Origin: Pelagibacteraceae bacterium AG-404-P08
GTDB taxonomy: Bacteria; Pseudomonadota; Alphaproteobacteria; HIMB59
Reading direction: 5' to 3'
NCBI GenBank assembly: GCA_003216195.1
Contig: QCJF01000007.1
Span: forward strand, 1 to 64,000
Length of the DNA stretch: 64,000 nt
Below are positions 1 to 9,613 of the stretch, piece after piece. A program made the translations under genes and the position numbers. The notes beneath the pieces are model-generated. The model saw only the letters and a list, made by a program, of their open reading frames with translations, was not told where the DNA came from and did not search any database. Within the stretch, counting starts at the first letter, position 1. Each line of letters starts with the position of its first letter.

Positions 1-233
1 CATAGAAGTCCAAACATTATTAAAATTCCTGATAGGAAACTATTACTCAAACCAATCGCGTTTGGAGAAAGACCACTTCCAAAAAAATAGAATAAAATTA
101 AATAAAATATTGAGCCAACAACCAGCATCCAAAAAAGTGAATTTTTAAATCCAACTTCCTTTGATGAAAATCTAGCTAAAAAATCTCCAACACCAAAACT
201 AAAAGCTGAGAGAATACCCAATAAGATTGCCAT
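1..233 (-). CDS. EamA/DMT-family permease, N-terminal part (runs off the window)
   Basis: The reading frame starts at an ATG at 233 and stays open to the window edge, giving about 77 residues. It begins MAILLGILSAFSFGVGDFLARFS and continues as alternating hydrophobic stretches with short charged turns, which fits the first two to three helices of a drug/metabolite transporter superfamily permease. It lies 15 bp downstream of sufA on the same strand, so it may be the last gene of the suf operon by read-through, without functional link. The substrate cannot be told, and family assignment rests on hydropathy and the N-terminal pattern only. Confidence 0.6.
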   Translation of the reverse strand, partial: MAILLGILSAFSFGVGDFLARFSSKEVGFKNSLFWMLVVGSIFYLILFYFFGSGLSPNAIGLSNSFLSGILIMFGLL

Positions 234-248
234 CAATATAACTAAAAT

Positions 249-584
249 CTAAACGTGAAAACTCTCACCACAACCGCATTCACTAGTCTGATTAGGATTT
301 TTAAAAATAAACCTTTCTCCAAATTCTTCTTTAATAAAGTCCATTTCTGTGCCTATTACATACATAACTGCTTTGTCCTCAATATAAAGAGGAAACTTGT
401 AATCATTGACTAGCTCACAACCTTGTATGTTATCATTACTAACATACTCCATTGTATAACTCAATCCCGCACAACCTTTAGTGCTTAAGCCAATCTTTAA
501 ACCAATAGCGTTACTATTTTTAACTAATAATTTAGAAATTTGTTCTTCAGCAGTTTTGGATAATGAAAATAAAGGACTGGTCAT
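249..584 (-). CDS. sufA: Iron-sulfur cluster assembly A-type carrier SufA/ErpA-like
   Basis: A 111-residue A-type carrier that would hold and hand over Fe-S clusters built on SufBCD in the cytoplasm. The three family cysteines are visible: one in KGCAGLSY near residue 38 and two in the C-terminal ECGCGESF. Length is normal for SufA, IscA and ErpA. It is the last suf gene on the minus strand, one base after sufT. The SufA name rests on operon position; by sequence alone ErpA or IscA would be equally possible. Confidence 0.9.
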   Translation of the reverse strand: MTSPLFSLSKTAEEQISKLLVKNSNAIGLKIGLSTKGCAGLSYTMEYVSNDNIQGCELVNDYKFPLYIEDKAVMYVIGTEMDFIKEEFGERFIFKNPNQTSECGCGESFHV

Positions 585-585
585 A

Positions 586-975
586 CTAAAAACCTAAAGC
601 TAACTTTGCATTTTCACTCATCATATCTTTATTCCATGGTGGTTGAAAGGTTAGTTTTATACTGACTTGTCCTACATCATTTAATTCATGAACTTTTTTA
701 GCAACCTCTAATGGAAAACTATCAGCAACTGGACAGTTAACTGTTGTCAGTGTCATGATAATTTTAATGTTGTTAAAATTATCTATTGATATGTCGTAAA
801 TTAAACCAAGATCATAAATATTCATATCCATTTCAGGATCTTTTATATCTGTGAGAACTTTGATTATATGATCATTTGTTAATGTCACTGACTGTGATGA
901 CGATTTTTCTCCGTAAGAAATCTCACCTTCAGAACTCACTTTTGGCATAAAGTCAGAGAGTGTTTTATTATCCAT
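586..975 (-). CDS. sufT: SufT-like MIP18/DUF59 family Fe-S assembly factor
   Basis: A 129-residue protein made of one MIP18 (DUF59) domain, with the typical KDPEMDMNIYDLGLIYDI segment around residues 46-63 and a conserved cysteine in TVNCPVADSFP. The first 35 residues are Ser-rich and look disordered. Proteins of this kind in suf operons (SufT) help maturation of Fe-S proteins. It lies between sufS (3 bp) and sufA (1 bp), which supports co-transcription. PaaD-like ring hydroxylase factors share the fold, but no paa genes are near. Confidence 0.88.
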   Translation of the reverse strand: MDNKTLSDFMPKVSSEGEISYGEKSSSQSVTLTNDHIIKVLTDIKDPEMDMNIYDLGLIYDISIDNFNNIKIIMTLTTVNCPVADSFPLEVAKKVHELNDVGQVSIKLTFQPPWNKDMMSENAKLALGF

Positions 976-978
976 ATC

Positions 979-2187
979 CTATTGAAGAAGTTTTAGAGTT
1001 TTTTTCAAAGAGTCTATAAAATGATCAATATCATTAAGATCGTTATAAATACCAAAAGAGACTCTGCAAGAACCAGGGATACCTAACTTTTTCATAAATG
1101 GTTGGCAACAATGGTGACCTCCTCTAATCATAATTCCATACTGGTCAAGAAAAGTGGCAATATCATTAAAATTTTGGTTTTTAATATTAAAAGAAACAAT
1201 GGATGTAGAATTTCCATCTTCATTAGAGCCATATATATCTACTTCTTTGAATTCACGTAAAGCTTCAATTAATGTAGATCTGAGTTTTTTTTCATTCAGA
1301 AAATAGTCTTGGTAATTATTATTATTCAAATATTCCATAGCTGTTTTGAAACCAATTGCTGCCTCAATTGAAGGCGTACCCGGTTCAAATTTATTGGGTA
1401 ACATAGCAAAGGAAAAATCATTTGATGAAACTTCATTGATCATCCCTCCTCCAAGTGTTGGAGGATTTAATTTATTTAAAATATCTTCTTTACCATACAT
1501 AATTCCAATACCAGATGGACCATAAAGTTTATGAGATGAAAAAGAGTAAAAATCACAATCCAAATCTTTTACGTCAATTTTTAAGTGTGCTATTGATTGA
1601 CAACCATCAACTGCAACATAAGTATCTTTATTAATTGATTTTTTAATCTTTTTAATATCAAGTATTTGGCCAGTTACATTTGACATGTGTGTTAAAGAGA
1701 GAACCTTTGTGGAGTCATCACAATTATTAATGATATCGTCTTCAGATAAAATGCCATCTTTCGAAATAGGAATTATTTTTAATTCTAAACCTAATTTTTT
1801 ACATAAGTTCATCCAAGGCAAATAATTTGAGTGATGTTCTAATTCAGTTACAACAATCTTATCGCCCTCTTTAAGATGTTCAGCTAATGAATTAGCAATA
1901 ATATTTATAGAGTCAGTAGCCCCTCTTGTAAAAATTATCTCATTTGTAGAATTAGAATTAATAAAATTTTTTGCTACATCTCTAGATTTTTCATATAAAT
2001 CTGTAGCATCTATACTAAGTGAATTCATTCCTCTATGAACATTTTCATAAGAATTTTCTAAAAATTCAGAAATAGAGTTAATTACTTGTTTAGGTTTCTG
2101 AGTGCTTGCTGCAGAGTCAAGATAAGTGATAGCTTTGTCTCTGATCTTTCTATCTAAAATTGGAAAATCTAATTTAATTTTATTCAT
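979..2187 (-). CDS. sufS: Cysteine desulfurase SufS
   Basis: A 402-residue group II cysteine desulfurase, a PLP enzyme that releases sulfur from L-cysteine as a persulfide for Fe-S cluster assembly. The PLP lysine is in SFSSHKLYGPSGIG near residue 220, the Asp-containing cofactor motif in VAVDGCQS, and the catalytic cysteine in RGGHHCCQPFMKKLG near residue 360. Its start overlaps the sufD stop by 4 bp, so the two are translationally coupled. No sufE or sufU is seen in the window, so the sulfur relay partner must lie elsewhere or be absent. Confidence 0.95.
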   Translation of the reverse strand: MNKIKLDFPILDRKIRDKAITYLDSAASTQKPKQVINSISEFLENSYENVHRGMNSLSIDATDLYEKSRDVAKNFINSNSTNEIIFTRGATDSINIIANSLAEHLKEGDKIVVTELEHHSNYLPWMNLCKKLGLELKIIPISKDGILSEDDIINNCDDSTKVLSLTHMSNVTGQILDIKKIKKSINKDTYVAVDGCQSIAHLKIDVKDLDCDFYSFSSHKLYGPSGIGIMYGKEDILNKLNPPTLGGGMINEVSSNDFSFAMLPNKFEPGTPSIEAAIGFKTAMEYLNNNNYQDYFLNEKKLRSTLIEALREFKEVDIYGSNEDGNSTSIVSFNIKNQNFNDIATFLDQYGIMIRGGHHCCQPFMKKLGIPGSCRVSFGIYNDLNDIDHFIDSLKKTLKLLQ

Positions 2188-3284
2188 GATAATAAACTTT
2201 CAATTAACTCATTTGAATAATTCTTTAACATATCGTCTTTAATTGACTCAATAATCTCAACAATAAATGCTTTTTTTAATATTTTTTTAGCTATTTCGCT
2301 ATCAATTCCTCTGGACTTAAAATAATAAATTTGCTCGTCATCTAATTTGGAAACAGTAGACCCGTGACTACATTTTACATCATCTGCATAAATTTCAAGT
2401 TCTGGTTTATTGTTGGCTTTCGATATGTCATCTAAAAGCAATGATCTACTCATTTGATATCCATCAGTTTTCTGAGCAATAGAGTCAACATATATCTTTC
2501 CTTGAAAGTTTGTAATAGCGCCCTTTTCAACAATAGATTTAAAAACTTCTCTACTTGAAGAAGAGGGCTTTAAATGTTGTATAAAAGAATAATTGTCATT
2601 TACACCATAATTGTTGATATTAAGACCATATAAATCAAAGTTACACTCTTGATTTAATGAAGCATAAAACTCGTTTCTTGTATGAATATTATCTGATTGA
2701 AAAGAAATAAAATTAAAATATGAGTTGTCTTGTAAATTAGTCTCAAAGTATAAAAAAGATTTATTATTTGAAACATTAAAGTGAACTACATTTAACTTAG
2801 AATTATTAGATAAATCTAAGAAAATTGATTTCGGGTACTCATCGTTTAATTTGCTATTTAAAATAATAAGATTGATTTCATTTGTAGAGGATTTAGATAT
2901 ATGTATGTTCTCATTTATTTGAGAAATATCTAAAAATAAATTTCTATCATTAAATGTATCTAAATTTACTGATTTAGTTTCTCTTTTTACTAAAGAGGAG
3001 ACTCTAAAAAAACTATCCTCATTATTGTAATTCCAGAGATTTAAATTAGCTGTTAAGTCGAATGGATTTGAAATAGAAGATGTAATATTTTTAGTATTAT
3101 CTAATAGTTTAGAAAAATCTATATCTCTAAGTAAGATTTCTGATTTGACATCTTTATGGAGCTGGGCGTATTTATAATTTTCAATTTTAAAATTTTTATA
3201 TGGGTTTTGATTATCTAAGATGTCTTTAGCATATTGAGATACACTTTTAGATTGTATCTTGTCTAAATTTAATACAAGTTCCAT
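2184..3284 (-). CDS. sufD: Fe-S cluster scaffold subunit SufD
   Basis: A 366-residue SufB/SufD-family protein with a long beta-helix-like middle and the family's conserved C-terminal part, which contains DDVKCSHGSTVSKLDDEQIYYFKSRG (residues about 300-325) with the Cys and His that matter for the SufB-SufD interface. It pairs with SufB and SufC to form the scaffold on which clusters are built. The sequence is much less conserved and more Asn/Ser-rich in its N-terminal half than SufB, which is usual. Overlaps sufC by 1 bp and sufS by 4 bp. Confidence 0.93.
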   Translation of the reverse strand: MELVLNLDKIQSKSVSQYAKDILDNQNPYKNFKIENYKYAQLHKDVKSEILLRDIDFSKLLDNTKNITSSISNPFDLTANLNLWNYNNEDSFFRVSSLVKRETKSVNLDTFNDRNLFLDISQINENIHISKSSTNEINLIILNSKLNDEYPKSIFLDLSNNSKLNVVHFNVSNNKSFLYFETNLQDNSYFNFISFQSDNIHTRNEFYASLNQECNFDLYGLNINNYGVNDNYSFIQHLKPSSSSREVFKSIVEKGAITNFQGKIYVDSIAQKTDGYQMSRSLLLDDISKANNKPELEIYADDVKCSHGSTVSKLDDEQIYYFKSRGIDSEIAKKILKKAFIVEIIESIKDDMLKNYSNELIESLLS

Positions 3285-4030
3285 TAAGCGGTTTGAGATA
3301 TCTCTTCGTAACCTTTTTCTTCTAGCTCTAAAGCTAAAGAGTAATCACCAGATTTTACAATTTTACCATCTGCAATAATATGAACAAAATCAGGCTTTAT
3401 ATAATTTAAAAGTCTTTGATAATGCGTAATAACTAAGAAAGAATTCTCACTATTTCTCAATTTATTTACTCCCTCAGAGACAATTCTTAAGGCATCAATG
3501 TCTAAACCGGAGTCTGTTTCATCTAAAATAGCCATTTTGGGACTTAACATAGACATCTGTAAAATTTCTTGTTTCTTTTTTTCACCACCAGAGTAATTAA
3601 CATTTAAGTCTCTTTTAAGCATTTCAGTACTTATATTCAATTCTTCTGCTTTTGATTTCATTAATTTAGCAAATTCCAATGCGTCCATTTCACTTTGACC
3701 TAAATATTTTCTTTTAGAATTGATTGCTGTTTTCAAAAAAAATGAAGTTTGCACACCTGGTATCTCCATTGGATATTGAAATGCAAGAAACAATCCCTCA
3801 TTTGCTCTTTCATCAACATCTAATTCCAATAAATTTTTTCCATTATAATCTATTGTTCCATCATTTATTTCATATTTATCTTTACCGGATAGCACGTAAG
3901 AGAGTGTGCTTTTACCAGAGCCGTTAGGGCCCATAAGTGCGTGCACCTCACCTTTATTAATAGATAAATCCAAACCTTTAATTATTTTATTTTCTTCAAT
4001 AGAGACATGAAGGTTTTTAATTTCTAACAT
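3284..4030 (-). CDS. sufC: Fe-S assembly ATPase SufC
   Basis: A 248-residue ABC-type ATPase without membrane segments. Walker A is GPNGSGKST near residue 34, the signature is NYSGGEKKKQEI, and Walker B is MAILDETDSGLDID, the form typical of SufC rather than of transport ATPases. It drives conformational change in the SufBC2D complex in the cytoplasm. One-base overlaps on both sides (with sufB and sufD) indicate tight coupling of the three subunits. Confidence 0.96.
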   Translation of the reverse strand: MLEIKNLHVSIEENKIIKGLDLSINKGEVHALMGPNGSGKSTLSYVLSGKDKYEINDGTIDYNGKNLLELDVDERANEGLFLAFQYPMEIPGVQTSFFLKTAINSKRKYLGQSEMDALEFAKLMKSKAEELNISTEMLKRDLNVNYSGGEKKKQEILQMSMLSPKMAILDETDSGLDIDALRIVSEGVNKLRNSENSFLVITHYQRLLNYIKPDFVHIIADGKIVKSGDYSLALELEEKGYEEISQTA

Positions 4031-5487
4031 TATCCAACGCTTCCCTCTAAGCTAATTGCGACTAATTTTTGAGCTTCAACAGCAAACTCCATTGGTAAAT
4101 GTTGAAGTACCTCTTTACAAAAACCATTCACAATTAACCCCACTGCATCCTCACTGTTTAATCCTCTTTGCTGACAATAAAATAATTGATCTTCGTTAAT
4201 TTTTGAGGTTGTGGCCTCGTGTTCAACCATTGAGTCGGAATTACTTGACTGTATATATGGAACTGTATGAGCTCCACATTGATTACCAATTAATAAAGAG
4301 TCACATTGAGTAAAATTTCTTGCATTTTTGGCTTTCGACAAAATATTTACCAGGCCTCTATATGTGTTATTAGCTTTTCCAGCTGAAATGCCTTTTGATA
4401 TAATTTTAGAGGAAGTGTTTTTACCAATGTGTATCATTTTTGTACCAGTGTCAGCTTGTTGCATATTGTTAGTTATGGCTACTGAATAAAATTCTCCTTT
4501 AGAGTTATCTCCTTGTAAAATGCAACTTGGATATTTCCATGTAATTGCAGATCCTGTCTCGACTTGAGTCCATGATATTTTAGAATTTTTCCCTCTGCAG
4601 GCACCTCTTTTAGTTACAAAGTTGTAGATGCCTCCCTTACCCTCTTTATCTCCTGGGTACCAGTTTTGAACTGTTGAATACTTAATTTCAGCATTATCTA
4701 GGGCAACTAACTCAACATTAGCAGCATGAAGTTGGTTTTCATCTCTCATTGGTGCAGTACAACCTTCTAGGTAACTCACATAACTTTCTTTATCAGCAAT
4801 GATGAGCGTTCTTTCGAATTGACCTGTGTTCATTGCATTAATTCTAAAATATGTAGATAATTCGACTGGGCACCTTACTCCCTCAGGAATATAAATAAAC
4901 GAGCCATCAGTGAAAACGGCTGAGTTTAATGCTGCGAAAGAATGATCTGATACCGGAATTACACTTCCTAGATATTTTTTTACTAATTCTGGGTGAGTTT
5001 TTACTGCCTCAGAAATTGAACAAAATACTATACCTAAGTCACTCAGTTGTTTTTTATATGTCGTGGCAACTGATACGGAGTCGAAAACAGCATCAACAGC
5101 TATACCAGATAACATTTTTTGTTCTTTTAATGGAATACCGAGTTTTTCATAAGTTTTTAGTATTTCTGGATCTATATCATCTAATGACTTTGGTTTATCT
5201 TTTAAACTTTTAGGTATCGAGTAATAATAACAATCTTGATAATCGATTTCTGGAATATTCAATTTAGCCCATTGAGGCTTCGGTAATTTGTTGAAGACTT
5301 TAAATGCATTTAGTCTCCATTCAAGCATCCACTCTGGTTCATCTTTTTGGGCAGATATGAATTTTATTATTTCTTTATTTAAACCTTTTGGAGGTCGGAT
5401 CTCGTCTACTTCAGTAGAAAAACCATATTTGTAATCACTACTACCTAGTGTGTTTACTTGTTTAATTGTTTGTTCTGTAGCTGCCAT
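4030..5487 (-). CDS. sufB: Fe-S cluster scaffold subunit SufB
   Basis: A 485-residue SufB, full length for the family. Conserved blocks include [42 protein letters not shown] and the C-terminal [23 protein letters not shown]. It is the first gene of the minus-strand suf operon; the 60 bp between it and mnmA must hold the promoter unless mnmA reads through. No IscR/RirA-type regulator gene lies in front of it, unlike the arrangement in many Alphaproteobacteria. Confidence 0.96.
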   Translation of the reverse strand: MAATEQTIKQVNTLGSSDYKYGFSTEVDEIRPPKGLNKEIIKFISAQKDEPEWMLEWRLNAFKVFNKLPKPQWAKLNIPEIDYQDCYYYSIPKSLKDKPKSLDDIDPEILKTYEKLGIPLKEQKMLSGIAVDAVFDSVSVATTYKKQLSDLGIVFCSISEAVKTHPELVKKYLGSVIPVSDHSFAALNSAVFTDGSFIYIPEGVRCPVELSTYFRINAMNTGQFERTLIIADKESYVSYLEGCTAPMRDENQLHAANVELVALDNAEIKYSTVQNWYPGDKEGKGGIYNFVTKRGACRGKNSKISWTQVETGSAITWKYPSCILQGDNSKGEFYSVAITNNMQQADTGTKMIHIGKNTSSKIISKGISAGKANNTYRGLVNILSKAKNARNFTQCDSLLIGNQCGAHTVPYIQSSNSDSMVEHEATTSKINEDQLFYCQQRGLNSEDAVGLIVNGFCKEVLQHLPMEFAVEAQKLVAISLEGSVG

Positions 5488-5547
5488 AGATCTCGATATA
5501 TATGATAAATAAGGATTTTTACAAGAAAATACGAGTAAATACCCTAA

Positions 5548-6648
5548 TTAGTTCAGTTTCTTTTTAATAATCCCACCACCTAAAACCCTATCATTATCAT
5601 ACAAAACACAAGCTTGACCTTTGGTTATTGCCTCTGCGGGTTCATTAAACTCAAAAGAGTAGGAAGTAGATTGTTTAATAAGTTTTCCCTTTTTTGGCTC
5701 AGATAAAGATCTAATTTTTGCACTACAAGGAATTTCAACAGTTTTTTTGGAAAAGTCGTACTCTGGCATAATAAAATTCAAATCACCCAATAAGAGGGAT
5801 TTACCTAAGAGATCTTTCTTATCACCAACAATTATTTGGTTTTTATCTTTAATAATATCAACAACATAAAGTGGGTCTTCATTTGCTATACCTAAGCCTC
5901 TTCTTTGACCAACAGTAAAATTTTGAATACCATCATGAAAAGATAAAACATTACCTGAAAGGTTGAGTATCTCACCTTTCTTCTTATTTGACTTAATAAA
6001 TTTTTTATAATCTCCATCTGGAATGAAACATATATCTTGACTATCCTTCTTGTCATAAACGATAAGACCAAGATCCTCTGCTATTTTTCTAGTTTCTGCT
6101 TTAGATATCTCACCAAGTGGAAATCTTAGGTAATCTAACTGATCCTGTGTTGTTGCAAATAAAAAATAACTTTGATCCTTCGATTTATCCTCAGCCCTAT
6201 ACATATGGGCATCTTTAATATTACCTTTTCTTCTAATGTAATGTCCTGTTGCCATACAATCTGCCTCTAATTTTTTTGCAAAGTTCATTAAATCTCTAAA
6301 CTTAACAGTCTCATTACACTTAACACAAGGTATAGGTGTTTCACCGTTTTCGTAAGCGTTGATAAAATAATCAATTACATCTGATTTAAATGTTTTTTCA
6401 TAATTAAATACATAGTGGGGTATGTCTAATTTTTGGGCAACACGTCTAGCATCATAAATATCAAGACCAGAACAACAAGAACCTTTTTTTGCAGAGTTAT
6501 TAGACGTGTAGAGCTGAAGAGTTATACCGATGACATTGTATCCCTCTTTTTTTAGTAGACCAGCTGTGACAGAACTATCCACTCCACCAGACATAGCAAC
6601 CACCACTGTTGTGCTTGATGGATCTTTGTTAAAACCTAATGAATTCAT
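5548..6648 (-). CDS. mnmA: tRNA-specific 2-thiouridylase MnmA
   Basis: A 366-residue enzyme that thiolates U34 of Lys, Glu and Gln tRNAs. It has the PP-loop VVAMSGGVDSSVTAGLL near residue 17, the first catalytic cysteine in TPIPCVKCNETVKF, the second in DSQDICFIPDGDYK, and the KDQSYFLF motif between them. The C-terminal beta-barrel with GQACVLYDNDRVLGGGII is intact. Because MnmA needs persulfide sulfur, its place upstream of sufBCDS makes sense. It is divergent from the hydrolase gene at 6699. Confidence 0.96.
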   Translation of the reverse strand: MNSLGFNKDPSSTTVVVAMSGGVDSSVTAGLLKKEGYNVIGITLQLYTSNNSAKKGSCCSGLDIYDARRVAQKLDIPHYVFNYEKTFKSDVIDYFINAYENGETPIPCVKCNETVKFRDLMNFAKKLEADCMATGHYIRRKGNIKDAHMYRAEDKSKDQSYFLFATTQDQLDYLRFPLGEISKAETRKIAEDLGLIVYDKKDSQDICFIPDGDYKKFIKSNKKKGEILNLSGNVLSFHDGIQNFTVGQRRGLGIANEDPLYVVDIIKDKNQIIVGDKKDLLGKSLLLGDLNFIMPEYDFSKKTVEIPCSAKIRSLSEPKKGKLIKQSTSYSFEFNEPAEAITKGQACVLYDNDRVLGGGIIKKKLN

Positions 6649-6698
6649 TTATAACTTGCTTTTTTTATCAAAAGTAATCTATGATCTCTTCTTTAATT

Positions 6699-7337
6699 AT
6701 GCCAGAAGTATTTATACAAGGTGGTGAAGGTAAACTTCAAGCCAAATACTCACCTAGTGAGCAAGAAAAACCGAATATAGCTATAATTCTCCATCCCAAT
6801 CCTAAGCACGGTGGAACTATGGACACTAAAGTTAATTATGCTGCATTTAAAGTAATGAAAGATGCGGGTTTTTCAACTTTAAGAATAAATTTTCGTGGTG
6901 TTGGCAAGAGTGATGGTGCCTTTACTGAGGGAGAGGGAGAGCTAAATGATGCGAGTGTCTCTTTAGATTGGCTCCAAAAAAAAAATGAAGATTTTAGGTC
7001 GTGTTGGATTGTAGGATTCTCCTTTGGTGCATGGATTGGATTTCAAACTCTAATGAGAAGACCAGAAGTAGATGGATTAATTTTAATAGCCCCACCTGTA
7101 AATTTGTACGATTTTAATTTCTTATCACCTTGTCCTATCAAAACATTGATAGTTAGAGCTGAGCAAGATGAAATAGTAAAAAGAGATAACTTAAAAGAAT
7201 TTTTTGAAACATTTAAAAAACAAAAAAACGCAGAAGTGTCCATGGAAACTATCTCAAAATCAAATCACTTATTTGAGGGAAAGCTAGATCCTCTTATGAA
7301 TACTTTAAATAAGTATATTCAAAAACACAAAAGCTAA
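6699..7337 (+). CDS. Alpha/beta serine hydrolase of the small dienelactone-hydrolase-like type
   Basis: A protein of about 212 residues with a serine hydrolase fold: the oxyanion-side HPNPKHGGTMDTKV, the nucleophile elbow GFSFGAWIGF, an acid in VRAEQDEIV and a late histidine in SKSNHLFEG. I prefer the ATG at 6699 (MPEVFIQGGEGKL) because the six residues before it are not family-like. This family is widespread in Proteobacteria without a known substrate. Its stop overlaps the 3' end of anmK by 4 bp in convergent orientation. Confidence 0.8.
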   Translation: MPEVFIQGGEGKLQAKYSPSEQEKPNIAIILHPNPKHGGTMDTKVNYAAFKVMKDAGFSTLRINFRGVGKSDGAFTEGEGELNDASVSLDWLQKKNEDFRSCWIVGFSFGAWIGFQTLMRRPEVDGLILIAPPVNLYDFNFLSPCPIKTLIVRAEQDEIVKRDNLKEFFETFKKQKNAEVSMETISKSNHLFEGKLDPLMNTLNKYIQKHKS

Positions 7338-8383
7338 CACTTTTCACCTAAGTAAATATTTTTTAAAACTTTTGTAGTTTCATAATATGTAGACTGTTTT
7401 TTTAGCATATATCTTATACCAAGTAATGCCATTCCTTTGGATTCTATAAAATCTCCATCTATTTGGTAATTATCAATTAAAGAAATATTATCAAAATACT
7501 TACTGAAAATTTTTTGTAAAGTTAGATTTTTTCTTCCACCGCCCATTAAAATAATTTTGAAGTCTGATTGCGAGGAAATCAAAGAATTAATAGCAAATGG
7601 AATTACTTCAAGTAATGTATAAATTAAATCATTTAAATTTTTATCTTTAATAGAATTATCTATATATTTATGAAAATAATTTCTGTCTAAAGATTTAGGA
7701 AGGTTTTCAAAAAAATATTTGTCACTTATTACTCTGTTAAATAGAACATCTATTTTTTGACCATTATTAGATAATGAACCATCAACATCAAATCTTTCTT
7801 TAGTTTTTTCATAAACTAAATCATTAACGATGGCATTACCAAAAGAACTATCACCAGCAGTAATTTTTTGGTTATCAATTACAGTTATATTAGTAACACC
7901 TCCTATATTGACAAAAATAACCTTTTTTAAATCTAGTTGATTAGCTAAGACTCTATGGAATTCTGGCATTATTGGTGCCCCATTACCACCATTTAACAAA
8001 TCATTTTTTCTAAAGTTACATATAACAGGGGAGTTAGTGTTAAATCTAATACTCTTATCAAATAGTTGTATTGAAATTTTTGTTTTTTGATCGTGATATA
8101 CTGTTTGTCCATGCATTGCAATTAAATCTATTTCAAAATTATTTTTTTTAATAAAATTGTTTATGGAATCCTTATATTCTTGATTTAGCTGATTTATAAC
8201 TTTGATATCGTCTAAGTATCCTTTCAAAATTACATTATGTAATTTTAGTTGTAGGTCATCACTATATGGTATGAATTCATTTGATATATCAGTCACATAT
8301 GAAACTCCATCAGATTTGACCAAGCTACAATCAATACCATCTAAAGAAGTACCAGACATGCAACCGAGGGCGATATATTCCAT
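7334..8383 (-). CDS. anmK: Anhydro-N-acetylmuramic acid kinase AnmK
   Basis: A 349-residue sugar kinase of the ASKHA fold, which opens the 1,6-anhydro ring of anhydro-MurNAc and phosphorylates it during cell-wall recycling. The N-terminal GCMSGTSLDGIDCSLV signature is clear, as are FVNIGGVTNITVI, AGDSSFGNAIVND and ILMGGGRKNLTL. It is slightly shorter than the 360-370 residues usual for the family. Divergent from tyrS with only 33 bp between the starts. Confidence 0.94.
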   Translation of the reverse strand: MEYIALGCMSGTSLDGIDCSLVKSDGVSYVTDISNEFIPYSDDLQLKLHNVILKGYLDDIKVINQLNQEYKDSINNFIKKNNFEIDLIAMHGQTVYHDQKTKISIQLFDKSIRFNTNSPVICNFRKNDLLNGGNGAPIMPEFHRVLANQLDLKKVIFVNIGGVTNITVIDNQKITAGDSSFGNAIVNDLVYEKTKERFDVDGSLSNNGQKIDVLFNRVISDKYFFENLPKSLDRNYFHKYIDNSIKDKNLNDLIYTLLEVIPFAINSLISSQSDFKIILMGGGRKNLTLQKIFSKYFDNISLIDNYQIDGDFIESKGMALLGIRYMLKKQSTYYETTKVLKNIYLGEKC

Positions 8384-8416
8384 TTGATATCTATAAAATT
8401 ATGTTAATTATTATAT

Positions 8417-9613
8417 ATGATTGATTATATACAGTTATTTAAAGATAGAAATCTATTCAATCAATGCACTAATGAGATAGAACTTAATAATTTACTCAAT
8501 AAGAAAAAAATTATTTTTTATATTGGATTTGATGCTACAGCTGATGCATTACATGCTGGTAGTCTTGTACAATTAAGAGCTATTAAGACTCTAATCAAAC
8601 ATGGTCATCAGGCAATAGTACTATTAGGTGGAGGCACAACAAAAATTGGTGACCCCTCTGGCAAAGATGCCTCAAGACAAATTTTAACTTACGAAACAAT
8701 CCAAAAAAACATTGAGAATTTTAAAAGAATATTTGAACATTATTTTAGAGATTTCAAAGAAAATATAAAATTTATAAATAATGATCAATGGCTTGATAAA
8801 TTAAACTACATAGAGTTATTGAGAGATTTGGGAAGTCAAGTCTCAATAAATCGTATGCTTACATTTGAGAGTGTTAAAGAGAGACTTAAAAGAGAGCAAT
8901 CATTATCATTTTTAGAATTTAATTACATGATACTTCAAAGTTATGATTTTCTTCACTTAAATAAACATGAAAATTGCGAGTTACAAATTGGTGGCTCAGA
9001 TCAATGGGGTAATATCGTTTTGGGTATGGAAATTATATCAAAAATAAACAAAAAGGATGCTTTTGGTCTGACTACACCTCTTTTAACTACCTCTACCGGT
9101 AAGAAGATGGGCAAGACCGAGCAAGGCGCTGTCTGGATAGATCAAAATAAATACAGTTCTTACGATTTCTATCAGTATTGGAGAAATGTGGATGATAATG
9201 ATGTGGAAAAACTATTACTTATTTTTAGTGATTTAGACAAAGAAGAAATAAAATTATTAATTAAAGAAGATATCAATAATGCGAAAAAAAAATTAGCATA
9301 CTTAGTGACAACAGATTGTCACTCAGAAAGCTCAGCACAAGAGGCTGAAGAAAAAGCAAGATCAATTTTTGAAAATAATTCTTACGATAATATTGATGAA
9401 ATTAACTTTAAAATAGACTCAAAACTCATAGATACACTAACATCCAATAGTACGGTCTCATCAAAATCTGAAGCAAAAAGGCTAATTGAAGGTGGTGGTA
9501 TAAAGATTGACGACGAACAAATTAACGATATTAATCTTACAATTAATAAGTCTTATAACGGAAAAATACTCAAGATTGGTAAAAAAAAATATTTTAAAAT
9601 TATTGTTAAGTAA
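8417..9613 (+). CDS. tyrS: Tyrosyl-tRNA synthetase
   Basis: A 398-residue class I aminoacyl-tRNA synthetase. The tyrosine site block YIGFDATADALHAGSLVQL holds the HIGH-like motif, QIGGSDQWGNIV is the conserved substrate block, and GKKMGKT is the KMSKS-like loop. A C-terminal S4 RNA-binding domain covers about residues 335-398. The 3' end overlaps the MetX-like gene by 8 bp in convergent orientation. Confidence 0.97.
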   Translation: MIDYIQLFKDRNLFNQCTNEIELNNLLNKKKIIFYIGFDATADALHAGSLVQLRAIKTLIKHGHQAIVLLGGGTTKIGDPSGKDASRQILTYETIQKNIENFKRIFEHYFRDFKENIKFINNDQWLDKLNYIELLRDLGSQVSINRMLTFESVKERLKREQSLSFLEFNYMILQSYDFLHLNKHENCELQIGGSDQWGNIVLGMEIISKINKKDAFGLTTPLLTTSTGKKMGKTEQGAVWIDQNKYSSYDFYQYWRNVDDNDVEKLLLIFSDLDKEEIKLLIKEDINNAKKKLAYLVTTDCHSESSAQEAEEKARSIFENNSYDNIDEINFKIDSKLIDTLTSNSTVSSKSEAKRLIEGGGIKIDDEQINDINLTINKSYNGKILKIGKKKYFKIIVK

